Shown here piece by piece: positions 63,251-64,000 of a DNA stretch of 64,000 bases (its first letter is position 1; the number at the start of each line of letters is the position of its first letter). The DNA lies in contig CM043953.1 in the NCBI GenBank assembly GCA_014529385.2, forward strand, positions 68,566,372 through 68,630,371. The letters run 5' to 3'. The stretch is from Adiantum capillus-veneris. Lineage: Eukaryota > Streptophyta > Polypodiopsida > Polypodiales > Pteridaceae. A model generated the notes under the pieces. The model did no database searches. It was not told the origin of the DNA and saw nothing but the letters and a program-made list of their open reading frames with translations. Position numbers and translations under genes: made by a program.

Positions 63251-63789
63251 CTGTCGTGCAGCTCCGCTTTCATGAAGAGAAAAAGAGCAGCAAAATGCAA
63301 GCTAATCTTCTTTGAAGCCTACACATTTAGTGAGCAGTGATCAGGGCTTGATAACAGGTCAAGTTTAATGATAAATGTATGCCAGATGCGGCTTAAAAGG
63401 GCCGACTGATGCCTTAATGATGCTAAAAAGGACTATGACTGAAGTGAGCACAGATGATAGATTATGATATAGAACTGTAGTGCTTGAAGTGCTCTACCGG
63501 CCTGTCTTTATGGCTCGTCGATTGGAGCTACGGTGAAGAAGCTATGGCACTTTAAAGTTCAAGTCGATTGCAGATCCATACCGGATTGGGAAACTGCAGA
63601 GCTAAGGTGAAAGAAATAAAATGAATGCATGGGCCTGAAGTGCTCACTTTGTGGAGCGTGTCGGTCTTTTCAGATCAGTGATCGGAGTCCCGGTCGCCAA
63701 GATATTAGCCGCCGTTAAAGATTCACCGGGGGCCGGCTCCATACTAGTTCGGTCCGCTTGATTGGAGTTCCATATGGGAATTTTGTAGC

Positions 63790-64000
63790 CTCAGCAGGGT
63801 TTGTATGCATTTTATGTAGCTTGAGAGGTCTATAGGGATTTACGGATTGTCAGACAGAGTTTCACTTAATCAGATAATAAGGCTTGAGGCCAATGACAAT
63901 TGTCGGCACTGTGAGATGGGTAATTTTGGCATTAATCGGGATGCTATTATGGGCAATAAGATTCACAAAGATATTGTTAGTCAAGGCTTGTTGGAAAAAA
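63790..64000 (+). pseudogene. PPR protein fragment, right-arm copy, cut by window end
   Basis: Same reading as 18921-19211: GIYGLSDRVSLNQI, then CEMGNFGINRDAIMGNKIHKD and SQGLLE. Here TAG at 63817-63819 replaces the CAG (19197-19199 on the left), a single C-to-T change. The rest of the fragment is outside the window. Confidence 0.7.

Larger units (their letters stand above)
58111..64000 (-). repeat. Right arm of the very large inverted repeat
   Basis: The reverse complement matches 35460 back to about 19010 with the gypsy insertion missing. A sampled 145-bp stretch in the trinucleotide region shows about four differences (97%). The inner end is sharp: CACTTGTGGTAGGTTTTATG at 58111 on this side corresponds to CATAAAACCTACCACAAGTG on the left. 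The outer end is cut by the window edge. Confidence 0.93.

Overview
The window looks like nuclear DNA of a land plant with a large, repeat-dense genome. The evidence is plant-type Ty3/gypsy chromovirus elements primed by initiator tRNA-Met, a CACTA (En/Spm) element with plant-type TPase domains, a plant-style PPR fragment, and long AT-rich arrays. A seedless vascular plant such as a fern would fit, because of the DUF7869-like gene and the PPR style, but that is inference. I see no intact host gene, no rRNA and no convincing tRNA. Almost every coding trace is a transposon protein or a decayed gene with in-frame stops.

Layout. 1-1446: inverted LTR, cut by the window edge, of the same family as the LTR at 47903-49292. 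2505-3635: FCP1-like phosphatase pseudogene (minus). 3907-7920: tandem array of about 60-bp units. 8184-10778: decayed multi-exon gene of unknown function (minus). 11577-17802: complete CACTA element with a perfect 12-bp TIR and a TCC target duplication, carrying a six-exon TPase gene with one in-frame TGA. 18921-19211: PPR fragment. 19760-21602 and 32269-33610: the same satellite, split by a complete 10.7-kb gypsy element (21603-32268, TSD GGATT, LTRs about 2.77 kb). 33700-35460: satellite-related and trinucleotide-rich DNA. 35339-37164: end of another gypsy element (integrase C-terminus plus probable LTR). 38155-38466: an oppositely facing primer site and LTR start. 40150-40820: 160-bp tandem repeat. 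41480-47446: two degraded gypsy copies of one family, head to head. 47903-49292: LTR. 49483-50530: gag fragment of a third gypsy family. 51894-55132: decayed DUF7869-like gene. 55420-57500: diverged satellite. 58111-64000: inverted copy of the 19.0-35.46 kb region.

Large-scale structure. The dominant feature is a long inverted repeat. The left arm (about 19.0-35.46 kb) without the inserted gypsy element is about 5.8 kb and matches the reverse complement of 58111-64000, about 97% by eye in sampled stretches. The spacer is 22.6 kb. The right arm holds the empty target site of the gypsy insertion (61414-61418), so the duplication predates that insertion. Satellite blocks lie minus-left and plus-right around both this spacer and the FCP1-like gene, which resembles foldback-type elements with tandem-repeat termini. 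That reading is a hypothesis.

How the parts relate. The CACTA TPase would act on the subterminal GCGTCGCTA-type repeats at both ends of its own element. The 10.7-kb gypsy element carries gag, protease, RT, RNase H, integrase and chromodomain in one broken frame, plus an intact 171-codon ORF of unknown function between the primer site and gag. Many disruptions are single TAG, TGA or TAA codons where related proteins would carry Gln or Arg, consistent with C-to-T decay of methylated repeats.
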